64,000 nucleotides of DNA from Halobaculum halobium (GTDB lineage: Archaea; Halobacteriota; Halobacteria; Halobacteriales; Haloferacaceae): assembly GCF_030127145.1 (NCBI RefSeq), contig NZ_CP126158.1, positions 868,001 through 932,000 of the forward strand, read 5' to 3'. The position numbers and the translations under genes are program-made. The notes beneath the pieces were generated by a model. It worked only from the letters and a program-made list of their open reading frames with translations. It ran no database searches and had not been told where the DNA came from. Within the stretch, counting starts at the first letter, position 1. Each line of letters begins with the position of its first letter. Of the stretch, positions 1 through 8,821 are shown piece by piece.

Positions 1-1208
1 TCGCCGGTGTGGAACCATCGCTTCCCGTCGCGCTCGGTGAACACCTCCTCGTTCGCCTCTGGGCGGTTGTGGTACCCCTGCATCACGTTCGGGCCGCTGA
101 CGACGACCTCACCGGTCACGTCGTCGAGGGCTACCTCCTCCTCGTCGACCGGTCCCTCGTCGACCGGATCGATCTCCTCGAACTCGTCATCGACGACCAT
201 CGAGGAGACGCCGGGAAGTGTCTTCCCGATGGAGCCGACGCGGCGGCCCTTCTCGGGCGTGTTGAAGTGCGTCACCGGGCTCGTCTCGGTGAGGCCGTAC
301 CCCTCGTAGATCTTCACGTCGAACAGCTCCTCGAATCGACGCAGCACCTCGACGGGGATACCCGACCCGCCGACGCCGCACAGCCGGAGGCTGGAGAGGT
401 CGCGCTCGGCGGCGTCCGGCTGGTTGATCGCGTCGTTGTACATCGCGGGGACGCCGTGCATCAGCGTCAGTTCCCGGGACTCGATGAGGTCGAACGCCTG
501 CTGTGCGTCCCACGCGGGCAGCGGGTAGTACGCGCCGCCGTCGAACAGCGTCGCGTTCATCACGACCGTCATGCCGTAGATGTGGAACAGCGGAAGGACG
601 CCCAGCTGCCTGTCGTCGGTCGATATCCCGCCCGGGACGAGCGAGGCGGACATCGCCGCGTTCGACGCGAGGTTGTCGTGGGTGAGGAGGACGCCCTTCG
701 GCGTCCCGGTGGTCCCCGAGGTGTACGGCTGACAGGCGATGTCGTCGTCCCCGCGATCGACCGTCTCGAACGCCGGGTCGCCGCAGAACTCCTCGAAGGA
801 GACGGTCCCCTCGACCGCCTGACCGATCGTGACGACGGTGTGCACGTCGGTGTCCTCGCGTACGTCCGCGACGTGCTCGGCCAGGTCCGGCAGCGTGACG
901 ACCACCTCGGCGCCGGAGTCGGTGAGCATGTGCTCGATCTCGCGGGACTTGTACTGCGGGTTCATCGGAACGACGACCCCGCCGGCTCGCAGCGTTCCGT
1001 GGAAGCCGATCACGAACTGCGGAAGGTTCGGTAGGTAGATGCCGACCCGGCCGCCGGTGTCGACGCCGGCGTCGGCGAGTCCGGACGCGAACGCCCCTAC
1101 CTGCCCCCAGAGGTCCCGATAGCTGATGTCGGTCCCGTCGTACCACACCGCCGTCTCGTCGGGGTGTTCCTCGGCGGTCGAACCGACGTGCGTGACGAGG
1201 TTTGTCAT
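1..1208 (-). CDS. Acyl-CoA synthetase (AMP-forming), C-terminus cut by window edge
   Basis: This enzyme would activate a carboxylic acid (probably a fatty acid) to its acyl-CoA through an acyl-adenylate. The frame is open from an ATG at 1206-1208 to the left edge, giving 402 visible residues. It carries the adenylate-forming phosphate loop YTSGTTGTPKGV, the GYGLTETSP motif, and ends inside the conserved WFHTG motif, so only the small C-terminal lid domain is missing. The order of motifs and lack of frameshift indicate a functional gene. It lies near menC and menA, but its N-terminus reads like a general fatty-acid ligase, and a better menE candidate starts at 63284. The substrate is inferred only. 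Confidence 0.88.
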   Translation of the reverse strand, partial: MTNLVTHVGSTAEEHPDETAVWYDGTDISYRDLWGQVGAFASGLADAGVDTGGRVGIYLPNLPQFVIGFHGTLRAGGVVVPMNPQYKSREIEHMLTDSGAEVVVTLPDLAEHVADVREDTDVHTVVTIGQAVEGTVSFEEFCGDPAFETVDRGDDDIACQPYTSGTTGTPKGVLLTHDNLASNAAMSASLVPGGISTDDRQLGVLPLFHIYGMTVVMNATLFDGGAYYPLPAWDAQQAFDLIESRELTLMHGVPAMYNDAINQPDAAERDLSSLRLCGVGGSGIPVEVLRRFEELFDVKIYEGYGLTETSPVTHFNTPEKGRRVGSIGKTLPGVSSMVVDDEFEEIDPVDEGPVDEEEVALDDVTGEVVVSGPNVMQGYHNRPEANEEVFTERDGKRWFHTG

Positions 1209-1376
1209 GCCATCGAACCGGTGGGTCGGTCCCGGCTAAAGTCTTTCCCGGTCGTTCACGAAGGTAGGTGGCGGCGATCGGTCCGTGCGACGGCGACGCG
1301 CTCTCCCGTCGCGACCCGCTGTGCGGTGCGACCGCGAGTCGGTGGAGCCATAGCCGTGCGGGACCGACGGCTCGCC

Positions 1377-1913
1377 ATGAGCGAGACGACCGGACCCGAA
1401 CTCGTTCGCCAGACAGCGACGCGCAGGCGCCTGCTCGCGGCCGTCGGAGCGACGGGAGTAGCGGCGGCGCTTTCGGGCTGTATTGGCGGCGGTGGCACTG
1501 GCGGCGGCAGCGGCGGTAGCAGCGGTGACGGTGGAGGCGGCGGAGGCGGCGGAGGCAGCGACGGGACCACGCGGTACGACGGCTGGCTCGCAGACGCGAA
1601 CGGGTACGACGGTGAGGCCGTCGACCGGACCGGCGACGACGAGGTGACCGTCGCGGTCGGCGCCGGCGACGGCCTCGCCTACGACCCGGTCGCCGTCCGC
1701 GTCTCACCGGGGACGACCGTCACCTGGGAGTGGAGCGGAATGGGGAGCCGGCACAACGTCGTCGACGACGACGGCCGGTTCGAGAGTGCCTACTACGCGG
1801 CAGAGGGCGCGACGTTCTCCCGCGAGTTCGCGGACCCGGGCGTCGCGAAGTACTACTGCACCCCGCATGAGAACCTCGGAATGGTGGGCGTCGTCGAGGT
1901 CGTCGACGAGTAA
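1377..1913 (+). CDS. Halocyanin-like blue copper lipoprotein
   Basis: This is a predicted membrane-anchored electron carrier of 178 residues. A twin-arginine-like N-terminus (TRRRLL) and the lipobox LSGC (Cys35) indicate export and lipid attachment. A Gly/Ser-rich linker covers about residues 37-62, followed by one plastocyanin-like domain. The four expected copper ligands are visible: His126 (RHNV), Cys161 and His164 (YYCTPHE) and Met169. The ATG at 1377 was chosen because it directly precedes the signal sequence; an upstream in-frame extension to 1164 has no such features. It probably shuttles electrons on the outer face of the membrane, fitting the nearby menaquinone genes, but the link is only positional. 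Confidence 0.9.
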   Translation: MSETTGPELVRQTATRRRLLAAVGATGVAAALSGCIGGGGTGGGSGGSSGDGGGGGGGGGSDGTTRYDGWLADANGYDGEAVDRTGDDEVTVAVGAGDGLAYDPVAVRVSPGTTVTWEWSGMGSRHNVVDDDGRFESAYYAAEGATFSREFADPGVAKYYCTPHENLGMVGVVEVVDE

Positions 1914-1942
1914 CTCCGGAGCAGCAAAGTTCGAACGGGCCG

Positions 1943-2995
1943 TCACGCAAGCCCGCCGAACGCGTTGCCGGCGAGCCCCGGTCCGGCCGGAACCATGATC
2001 CGCCCGTCAGCGACGGGAGCCGGGTCGTCGGCGACGAGGTCGGTCGCCAGCAGGTCGCCTGTCGCGAGCCCATGCGCGCGTTCGTCGCCGTCGGGAAGCG
2101 CGGCCGCGACGTGGACCGCCGCGGTCCGCGCAACGGCTGCGTCGATGGTCGTCGTAACGACCGGGTCGACGCCGGCGTGGGCGGCCGCGCGACCTGCCGC
2201 GAGCGCCCGCGAGGGACCGCCCAGCGCCATCGGCTTGAGGACGACCGCGTCGGCGGCGCCGGCAGCGATCACCTCGCCGACGCGGTACTGCGTCAGGGAC
2301 TCGTCGAGCGCGACGGGCGCGCCGACGCCGCGGAGCGCGGCGTGTCCGGCGAGGTCGTCCGCGGGAAGCGGCTGTTCGACGTACTCGACGAGTCCCTCCA
2401 GCGCCGCCAGCGCGCGCCGCGCGTCGGCCCGGTCCCAGCCGCCGTTCGCATCGACCCGGAGCGCGATCGCGTCGCCGTCCGTGTCGTTCGTCTCAGCCGC
2501 CCCGAGAGCGTCGTCGACGGCGCGTACTCGATCGACGTCCTCCTCCACCGGTCTCGTGCCGACTTTTAGTTTCACCGTCCGGTAGCCAGAAGCGACCGCC
2601 GTCTCCGCGTCCGCGACGGTCTCGGCGACGGTCCCGTCGCCAACGGTCGCGTTCGCGGGGACGGACAGCGGCGGGGACCCGCGCGCCAGCGTCGCGGCGA
2701 CCGCCCGCCCCGCCCGCCGAGCGAACGCGTCCCGATACGCCGTCGTGACGGCGTGGCGCGCGGCAGGCGCCTCCGGTCCCGGCGGAACGCCGTCGTCGCG
2801 TGCGCGTTCGAGCGCCCCGCGACACTCGGACGGCGACTCGGTCCACCCCGGGAGCGGCGTCGCCTCGCCGACGCCCGTAGCACCGCCGATGTCGACGCGG
2901 ACGATGGTGCCCGCTCTGGTCTCGATGTCGCCGGCAGCGGTCGCCAGCGGCGTGGCGAGATCGACTGCGAACCCCCGAAGCGCGACGACGCTCAC
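1943..2995 (-). CDS. menC: o-Succinylbenzoate synthase
   Basis: This enolase-superfamily enzyme dehydrates SHCHC to o-succinylbenzoate in menaquinone synthesis. The 350-residue protein shows the superfamily's catalytic layout: KLK at 142-144, metal-binding Asp182 (RVDANGGW), Glu207 (YVEQPL), Asp231 (ALDES) and a second Lys254 (VLKPMALGG). The GTG start at 2993-2995 overlaps the menA stop codon as GTGA, which fixes the start and suggests translational coupling. Dipeptide epimerases share this fold, but the menA overlap favours MenC. Confidence 0.92.
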   Translation of the reverse strand: MSVVALRGFAVDLATPLATAAGDIETRAGTIVRVDIGGATGVGEATPLPGWTESPSECRGALERARDDGVPPGPEAPAARHAVTTAYRDAFARRAGRAVAATLARGSPPLSVPANATVGDGTVAETVADAETAVASGYRTVKLKVGTRPVEEDVDRVRAVDDALGAAETNDTDGDAIALRVDANGGWDRADARRALAALEGLVEYVEQPLPADDLAGHAALRGVGAPVALDESLTQYRVGEVIAAGAADAVVLKPMALGGPSRALAAGRAAAHAGVDPVVTTTIDAAVARTAAVHVAAALPDGDERAHGLATGDLLATDLVADDPAPVADGRIMVPAGPGLAGNAFGGLA

Positions 2996-3939
2996 AGCGC
3001 CAGCCCGACGGCGAACAGCGCCGCGAACGCGGCGAGCAGCTTCCCGGTGCGTTCCAGCGCGGGGTTGAGCGCGTCGCCCGCCGTCTCGGTCACCACGGTT
3101 TTCGCGAGGGGGACGGCGAGCGGGAGCGTCGCCATCGGCAATAACACCGTGAGGTCGCCCGTCGAGGCGGCGAACACCGGCGGGATCGCGTACGCCATGC
3201 CGATGAGGAGGACGAACTGCGCGCGCGAGAACCCGTAGCCGAACCGGACCGTGAGGGTGTTCTTGTCCGCCTCGGCGTCCTCCTCCCTGTCCCTGAGGTT
3301 GTTGACGACGAGGATGTCCGTCGAGATGGCGGCGATCGGAAGGGCGGCGACGACCGCGGCGACGGGCACCAGTTCGGCGCGCGGGACGAGCGTGAGGAAC
3401 TCGACGCCCAGCGCGGCGGCGGCCTGGACGTAGTAGGTGCCCGCGACGGCGACGAGGCCGAAGAAGACGAACACGAACACGTCGCCGAGGCCGTGGTACG
3501 CCAGCGGGTACGGGCCGCCGGTGTAGGCCACGCCCATCGCCACCGAGACGAGCCCGACGATCATGATCGGCAGGCCCGCGACCGCGACGAGATACGCGCC
3601 GACGACGATGGCCGCGAGGAACGTCAGCCACATCGCCCGCTTCACCTCGGCGGGGTCGATGAGCCCGCCCGCCGTCACTCGGGTGAATCCCTCGCGCTCG
3701 GCGGTATCCGCGCCCCTCTCCGCGTCGTAGTAGTCGTTCGCGAAGTTCGTCCCGATCTGGATCAGCGCAGCCCCCACGAGGGCGACGAGCGCCGGCAGCG
3801 GGGCGAACACGCCGTCGCGAACGGCGAGGCCCGTCCCCACGAGCACCGGCGCGAGCGCCGCCGGCATCGTCTGGGGGCGCGCAGCGATCACCCACGCGCG
3901 TCGCTTGGAGATGTCCGCTTGGCTCGTCTCCGTACTCAT
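2992..3939 (-). CDS. menA: 1,4-Dihydroxy-2-naphthoate polyprenyltransferase
   Basis: This UbiA-family membrane enzyme attaches the prenyl tail to dihydroxynaphthoate, giving demethylmenaquinone. The 315-residue protein has about nine hydrophobic segments. The first Asp-rich prenyl-diphosphate/Mg motif is at 68-78 (NDYYDAERGAD), and a second Asp-rich stretch lies in the loop near residues 190-215 (NNLRDREEDAEAD). The ATG at 3939 was chosen because the longer in-frame extension to 4041 is basic and proline-rich, unlike a haloarchaeal N-terminus. It overlaps menC by one GTGA, so the two are probably one transcript. Confidence 0.92.
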   Translation of the reverse strand: MSTETSQADISKRRAWVIAARPQTMPAALAPVLVGTGLAVRDGVFAPLPALVALVGAALIQIGTNFANDYYDAERGADTAEREGFTRVTAGGLIDPAEVKRAMWLTFLAAIVVGAYLVAVAGLPIMIVGLVSVAMGVAYTGGPYPLAYHGLGDVFVFVFFGLVAVAGTYYVQAAAALGVEFLTLVPRAELVPVAAVVAALPIAAISTDILVVNNLRDREEDAEADKNTLTVRFGYGFSRAQFVLLIGMAYAIPPVFAASTGDLTVLLPMATLPLAVPLAKTVVTETAGDALNPALERTGKLLAAFAALFAVGLAL

Positions 3940-4044
3940 TATCGGAGACTGGGGCGGGCGGGGCATGAAGGGTGGGCTTCCCGGTCGGCCGCGCAGGCTG
4001 CGCGGACGGGGAGAGCTATACGTCCTCCCGTTCGACGCCATCGC

Positions 4045-4590
4045 ATGGCACGCGTTCCGTACGTCGACCCGGAGGAGTTACCCGAAGAGTACCGCGATCT
4101 CGTCGTCTCGAAGCTGCAGGGGAAGCCCGTGAACGTGTACGCCGCGCTCGGCAACAACCCCGAAGTACTGGCGGGCACTCGTGCGTTCCTCTCGTCGCTG
4201 TGGGAGTCGAGCGGCCTGCCCGACCGCGAGCGCGAGTTGGTGATCCTCCTCGCGTCCGCCGAGAACGGCAGCCGGTACGAGTGGCACCAGCACGTCCGGA
4301 TCGGCCGCGACGCCGGCGTCACCGAGGCCGAGATGGCGGCGATCGCCGACGGCGACTTCGACGCCTTCGACGACGACGAGGCGCTCCTGCTGCGGTACGC
4401 TCACGCCGCGTTGGGACGCGAGGTCGACGACGCGCTCCACGAGGCGTTCGTCGCCGCCCGCGACGAGTCGACCGCCGTCGGCGTCGCGTCGCTGGCGAAC
4501 GGCTACACCTCGCTGGCGGGCGTGCTCGACGCCCTCGACGTGGGACTGGAGGAGGGCGAGGAGTTCGCGGGCTGGGATCCGCGGGCGTAG
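4045..4590 (+). CDS. Carboxymuconolactone decarboxylase-family protein
   Basis: The 181-residue, all-helical protein belongs to the CMD/AhpD-like fold. The family region runs from about residue 45 to 150, with the signature ending in EWHQH (79-83) followed by IGRDAGVTEAEM. It has no CxxC pair, so it is not an AhpD-type peroxidase; it resembles the cysteine-free YEW-x-x-H subgroup whose reactions are poorly known. It is transcribed against menC/menA and menB, so it is not part of their transcript. The ATG at 4045 gives a start (MARVPYVDPEELP) typical of the subgroup. Confidence 0.82.
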   Translation: MARVPYVDPEELPEEYRDLVVSKLQGKPVNVYAALGNNPEVLAGTRAFLSSLWESSGLPDRERELVILLASAENGSRYEWHQHVRIGRDAGVTEAEMAAIADGDFDAFDDDEALLLRYAHAALGREVDDALHEAFVAARDESTAVGVASLANGYTSLAGVLDALDVGLEEGEEFAGWDPRA

Positions 4591-4684
4591 CCGGCAGGTC
4601 GCGGTGGCGGTAGTGTCGCTGTCGCGGTGCGGAAACCACTAGGAGTTGTACCGCGAGTGAAGGCCGGAAGGCCCGAACGAGCGG

Positions 4685-4816
4685 CTCTTTTGGCATTACG
4701 GGAAGTCTTCGACTTCCCGTCAGCAGCAGGAATGCGAGGCGTTCCTGCAGCATGAACGGGTTTTGGCGGGGTTCGACGAGCGAGCGAAGCGAGCGAGGAG
4801 GACCCCGCCAAAAGAG
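4685..4816 (+). repeat. Three consecutive stem-loops with an alternative long-range pairing
   Basis: In the gap between convergent genes there are three adjacent hairpins. Stem 1 is ACGGGAAGTC (4698-4707) paired with 4711-4720 around a 3-base loop. Stem 2 is 4726-4735 paired with 4739-4748 (one G-T pair), also with a 3-base loop. Stem 3 is TTTTGGCGGGG (4761-4771) paired perfectly with 4803-4813. A further segment, CTCTTTTGGC (4685-4694), is the exact reverse complement of 4807-4816 and could compete with stem 3. The interior holds a 15-base string, CGAGCGAAGCGAGCG (4781-4795), that recurs exactly at 37511-37525. It could be a two-way terminator, a small mobile repeat or a structured RNA. Confidence 0.75.
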
Positions 4817-4822
4817 GTTCGT

Positions 4823-5764
4823 TTAGTAGTGCCATGGGTAGTCGCTGAAGTCCTGCTCTCTACCCGCTAAGAAGGCGTCGCGGCCCTCCTGGGCCTCCGG
4901 GGTCATGTACGCCAGTCGGGTCGCCTCGCCGGCGAACACCTGCTGACCGACCATCCCGTCGTCGGTCATGTTGAACGCGTACTTCAGCATCCGCATCGCC
5001 GTCGGCGACTTGCTCGTCATCTCGTCGGCCCACTCCAGCGCCACGTCCTCCAGGTCCTCGTGAGATATCGCCTCGTTGGCCATCCCCATGTCGACGGCCT
5101 CCTCCGCCGAGTAGGTCTTCCCGCGGAAGAACACCTCGCGGGCCTTCTTCTGGCCGACCTGCTTGGCGAGGTACGCCGAGCCGAATCCGCCGTCGAAGCT
5201 CGCCACGTCGGGGTCCGTCTGGAGGAACTTCGCGTGCTCCTCGCTGGCGAGCGTGAGGTCGCAGATGACGTGCAGCGAGTGGCCGCCGCCGACGGCCCAA
5301 CCCGGGACCACGGCGACGACGGGCTTGGGCATGAAGCGGATGAGCCGCTGGACCTCGAGGATGTGGAGGCGACCCGCCTTCGCCTCCCGCACGAGTTCGT
5401 CGTCGGACTCGTCGGCCTCGTCGTCGTCGCGGTACTCGTAGCCCGACTCCCCGCGGACGGACTGGTCGCCGCCCGAGCAGAACGCCCAGCCGCCGTCCTT
5501 CGGCGACGGGCCGTTGCCGGTGAGGAGGACGCAGCCGACGTTCGCCCGCTTGCGGGCGTCGTCGAGCGCGGCGTACAGCTCGTCCACGGTGCCGGGGCGG
5601 AACGCGTTGCGCTTCTCGGGGCGATCGAACGCGATCCGAACCGTGGGCGAGTCGATCGCGCGGTGGTAGGTGATGTCGTCGAACGCCTCGCTGCCGTCGA
5701 CCGGCTCCCAGCGCTCAGGGTCGAAGATCGCCGAGACGTCGTCCGCGTCGTCGCTGTCGCTCAT
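4823..5764 (-). CDS. menB: 1,4-Dihydroxy-2-naphthoyl-CoA synthase
   Basis: This crotonase-family enzyme closes the second ring from o-succinylbenzoyl-CoA. The 313-residue protein has the MenB-specific FCSGGDQ (95-101) and the oxyanion-hole segment GWAVGGGHSLH (155-165), followed by QTDPDVASFDGGFGS (182-196). Length and these motifs separate it from ordinary enoyl-CoA hydratases such as the one at 19629. The ATG at 5764 precedes a typical acidic N-terminus. It is on the same strand as menA and menC but separated from them by the convergent CMD gene, so it must be transcribed separately. Confidence 0.93.
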   Translation of the reverse strand: MSDSDDADDVSAIFDPERWEPVDGSEAFDDITYHRAIDSPTVRIAFDRPEKRNAFRPGTVDELYAALDDARKRANVGCVLLTGNGPSPKDGGWAFCSGGDQSVRGESGYEYRDDDEADESDDELVREAKAGRLHILEVQRLIRFMPKPVVAVVPGWAVGGGHSLHVICDLTLASEEHAKFLQTDPDVASFDGGFGSAYLAKQVGQKKAREVFFRGKTYSAEEAVDMGMANEAISHEDLEDVALEWADEMTSKSPTAMRMLKYAFNMTDDGMVGQQVFAGEATRLAYMTPEAQEGRDAFLAGREQDFSDYPWHY

Positions 5765-5872
5765 ACCCGAACGCGCGGCCGGCCCGCGCAAAAAGGTGCG
5801 CCTGTTGTGGGATCGTGACCGTCACGCGATCGTTCCCCAGTGTATTTGCCAACCGGGCAACAACTCTCGCGC

Positions 5873-6316
5873 ATGTCCCTCGCTACGTCCGTCCTCGTCA
5901 GGGTCGTCCACGTCGTCGGAATGGCGCTCGTGTTCGGCGGCGCAGCGTCCGCGTGGGCGGCACTTCGAACCCCGGCCGCCGGAGCAACGAGCGGCTTCGA
6001 CCCGGTCTCGCTCGCTCGGACCTACGAGTGGGTCTTCTGGGGGGCGATGGGCGCGATGGTCGTCACCGGCGTGGGCAACCTCGGCGCGCTCGGACCGCCG
6101 GGCCCGGCGAGTCGCTGGGGGACGATACTGACGGCGAAGCTCGTCGCGATCGCCGTCTTCGTCCTCGGGTCGTTCGTTCGAACGCTCGTCGTGTTCAGGC
6201 TTGGGCGAGACGGCTCCGCGGGCGCCGGCCGTTCACTCCTCGCCAGGAGCTACGGGGCGACGGCCGGCGCAGTGGTGATCCTCGTCTCGCTCGCGGAGGT
6301 GCTTGCGCATGGCTGA
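5873..6316 (+). CDS. Four-helix membrane protein, CopD/DUF2269-like
   Basis: A 147-residue protein with four hydrophobic segments (about residues 5-25, 48-66, 80-100, 125-145) and His residues near helix 1 (VVHVVGMALVFGG). This resembles the small CopD/DUF2269-type membrane proteins, some of which bind haem or copper. A similar protein is at 58165-58626. The ATG at 5873 starts the first helix directly; the in-frame extension to 5840 is not needed. Its last 8 bases overlap the next gene, so the two are coexpressed. Function is unknown. Confidence 0.72.
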   Translation: MSLATSVLVRVVHVVGMALVFGGAASAWAALRTPAAGATSGFDPVSLARTYEWVFWGAMGAMVVTGVGNLGALGPPGPASRWGTILTAKLVAIAVFVLGSFVRTLVVFRLGRDGSAGAGRSLLARSYGATAGAVVILVSLAEVLAHG

Positions 6317-6833
6317 GGCCGGGCGCTTCGAACCCTGGGTCGTCTCGTCGTTCAACCTCGTCGCACTGAGCGTCGTCGGGATCACCGCAGCACACGTCGG
6401 CGGCGCTCTCGAGGGCGAACTCGCCGGATTCGGGACGCTCCCGGGCGTCGCCGTCTTCGTCTACCTGTGGCTCCTCACCGCGGGTGCGACCCGGTGGGCG
6501 CTGGCCGGCCGCGGCCTCGCCGGCTTGCGGGACGGCCTCGGCGGCCTCCGGTCGCTTCTCGTCCGCGGCGTCGCGGCCGGGGCGCTCATCGGGACGGCGT
6601 TCCTCCTCGGAGTGCTCGTCGTGTCGTTTCTCGTCAGCCTCGCACAGAACGGCCTACAGCTTCTCTCGATGGCACTCATCGCGCTCATCGGGTGCGCTGT
6701 CGCGGGCGTCGTCGGGGGCCTCATCGGCGGACTGTCGGTCGTCCTGGACGCCGGCGGGTACTGGGCGGCAGGGAAGATCGTCGACCGCTGGGTGGACCCG
6801 AACCGATCAGCGAGGCCCGCCGGCGACGAGTAG
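6309..6833 (+). CDS. Unrecognised small membrane protein
   Basis: A 174-residue protein with about four predicted membrane helices (around residues 10-30, 42-58, 80-107, 115-150) and a Gly-rich stretch near GGLIGG. The C-terminus is short, charged and probably cytoplasmic. The ATG at 6309 overlaps the previous gene's stop (8-base overlap), indicating one operon of two small membrane proteins. I do not recognise the family. Confidence 0.68.
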   Translation: MAEAGRFEPWVVSSFNLVALSVVGITAAHVGGALEGELAGFGTLPGVAVFVYLWLLTAGATRWALAGRGLAGLRDGLGGLRSLLVRGVAAGALIGTAFLLGVLVVSFLVSLAQNGLQLLSMALIALIGCAVAGVVGGLIGGLSVVLDAGGYWAAGKIVDRWVDPNRSARPAGDE

Positions 6834-6942
6834 CGTCGGCGTCGTCCCGCGGTCGCGCTCCCGAGGCCCACGATCGCCCGCCGCGTGGCCGAGCCGGGGG
6901 CGTCCGTCGAGAAACCGGCGTCCGCCACTCGGCGCTCAACGC

Positions 6943-8739
6943 TCAGTCAGTCAATCGTTCGGCGGTGCGCTCGGCGATCTCCTCGCGCACGCGGTGGCTC
7001 GCCTCGGCGTCGCTCGCGACCTCGATCACGTCGGTCCCGTCGCTCGCGGCGCTCTCGCGGTACAACTCGCGGAACCCCTCGCGGTCGTCGCCGTCGACGC
7101 GGGCAAATGACAGGTCGTACAGCTCTCCCGTGGGCTCGAAGTCGAGGTCGTGGGGCGTCTTGAACTGGCTCGTGAACGGCGGGTCGAACGCCTCGATCGG
7201 GAGCATGTGGAAGATGCCGCCGCCGTCGTTGTTGATCAGAACGACCGTCGCGCCGACGTCACACCGCTCCAGTGCGAGCAGGCCGTTCATGTCGTGGTAG
7301 TACGCGAGGTCGCCGGTGACGAGCGTCAACTCGTCCGTCGTCGCCGACCCGGCGCCCAGCGCCGTCGAGACGATGCCGTCGATGCCGGAGGCTCCCCGGT
7401 TCCCGAGCATCGTCAGCCCCTTGGCCGCGGGGGCGGCGAAGCGGTCGGCGTCGCGGACGGGCATCGAGTTCGAGACGAACACGGTCGACGGCTCGGGCGC
7501 CAACTCGGTCACGTCGGCGAGCACGCGGCCTTCGAAGAAGCGTCCGCCGTCGGCGGTGGCCTCGACGGCGTCCCAGTGGGCGGCCTCGGCGGCCTCCCAG
7601 CGCTCGCGCCACGCGGTCGAATCGGAGTCGAGCGCGCTCCCGACCCCGCCGCCCCCACCCACCTGCCGCGAGAGCGCGCCGCAGAGCCGCGAGGGGTCGG
7701 CGACGACCAGGTCGGTGGCTGCGAACTCCGCCTCGCGCCACCCGCCGGCGGGGTCGACGAGCAGTTGTCGCGCGCCGGACCCCGCGAGGTACTTCCGGAG
7801 CGGTTTCGAGGTCGGCGAGGCGCCGAACCGCACGACGACCTCCGGGTCCGGCCAGTCCTCCGGAACACCGCCCGCGAGGAAGCCGTCGTAGCCGCCGAGG
7901 ACGGGCGCGACTCGGACAGCCGAGCCGAATCGAAGCCCCGAGAGCGGGTCCGCGAGCACGGGGAACCCGGTCGCGTGCGCCAGCGCGGTGACTGCCTGGG
8001 GGTCGGGGCCCGGCGGGTCCGCGGGCCCGGCGACGATCAGGCCGCGCTCCGCGTCGAGCACGCTGGCGATGCGCTGGAGGTCGCGGTCGTCGGGCATCGG
8101 GTGACCGGCAGTCGTCGAGACGAACGGGCGGCCGCCCTCGCGTCCCTGGGCGGCGAGTTCGGGGAGATCGTCGGGCACGTCGCCGTCGACCGCGACGGGT
8201 TCCAGTGGTTTGCAGAACGGGACGTTCAGGTGAACCGGACCGGCCGGGGTGCCCTCCGCGGTCGACACGCCGCGCGCGAGGTCGGTGCGCAGCGAGCGCA
8301 GTTTCCGGTCGTCGGCCGCGGGCTCGGGGAGATCCTTGTACCACCGGACGGCGTCGCCGTACAGTTTCTCCTGATCGACGGTCTGGTTGGCGCCGGAGTC
8401 GCGCAGTTCCGGCGGCCGATCGGCCGTGAGCAGGAGCATCGGTACTCTGGACTGGGCGGCCTCCATCACCGCCGGATGGAAGTTCGCGGCTGCGGTGCCG
8501 GACGTGCACACGAGCGGCGTCACCTCGCCTGTGCGGCGGGCGCGACCGAGCGCGAAGAAGGCGGAGGCGCGCTCGTCCAGGTGCGAGAACACGTGGACGT
8601 CGGGGTGTTCGGCGAGCGCGACGGTCAGCGGCGTCGAGCGCGAACCGGGGGTGACGCAGACGGCGTCCACGCCTGTCGCCGCGAGCTCGTCGGCGACGGC
8701 GCGACCCCACAGCGTGTTTCGGTTCGGGGCGGCGGTCAT
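6943..8739 (-). CDS. menD: SEPHCHC synthase (thiamine-diphosphate enzyme)
   Basis: MenD joins isochorismate and 2-oxoglutarate in the first committed step to menaquinone. The 598-residue length fits the family. The N-terminal PYR domain has the conserved cofactor-activating Glu56 (HLDERASAFF) and the substrate-loop motif TPGSRSTPL (30-38). The C-terminal PP domain has the diphosphate-binding GDLAYYHDMNGLLAL and INNDGGGIF stretch. No isochorismate synthase (menF) or MenH gene was seen in the window, so the upstream step must be encoded elsewhere. Confidence 0.94.
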   Translation of the reverse strand: MTAAPNRNTLWGRAVADELAATGVDAVCVTPGSRSTPLTVALAEHPDVHVFSHLDERASAFFALGRARRTGEVTPLVCTSGTAAANFHPAVMEAAQSRVPMLLLTADRPPELRDSGANQTVDQEKLYGDAVRWYKDLPEPAADDRKLRSLRTDLARGVSTAEGTPAGPVHLNVPFCKPLEPVAVDGDVPDDLPELAAQGREGGRPFVSTTAGHPMPDDRDLQRIASVLDAERGLIVAGPADPPGPDPQAVTALAHATGFPVLADPLSGLRFGSAVRVAPVLGGYDGFLAGGVPEDWPDPEVVVRFGASPTSKPLRKYLAGSGARQLLVDPAGGWREAEFAATDLVVADPSRLCGALSRQVGGGGGVGSALDSDSTAWRERWEAAEAAHWDAVEATADGGRFFEGRVLADVTELAPEPSTVFVSNSMPVRDADRFAAPAAKGLTMLGNRGASGIDGIVSTALGAGSATTDELTLVTGDLAYYHDMNGLLALERCDVGATVVLINNDGGGIFHMLPIEAFDPPFTSQFKTPHDLDFEPTGELYDLSFARVDGDDREGFRELYRESAASDGTDVIEVASDAEASHRVREEIAERTAERLTD

Positions 8740-8821
8740 GGCCGCCGCTTCGGCCGGCCGGCGGATAAACGGCCGTATCTCCGTCCCGTCGTCGACGCGG
8801 GGCGACGATGCGCCTTGGTGG

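Noticed and set aside
1-1208. Left-edge CoA ligase as MenE
   Set aside because: It reads as a general long-chain acyl-CoA synthetase from end to end (LPNLPQF, YTSGTTGTPKGV, GYGLTETSP) and the gene at 63284 is a closer match to haloarchaeal MenE.
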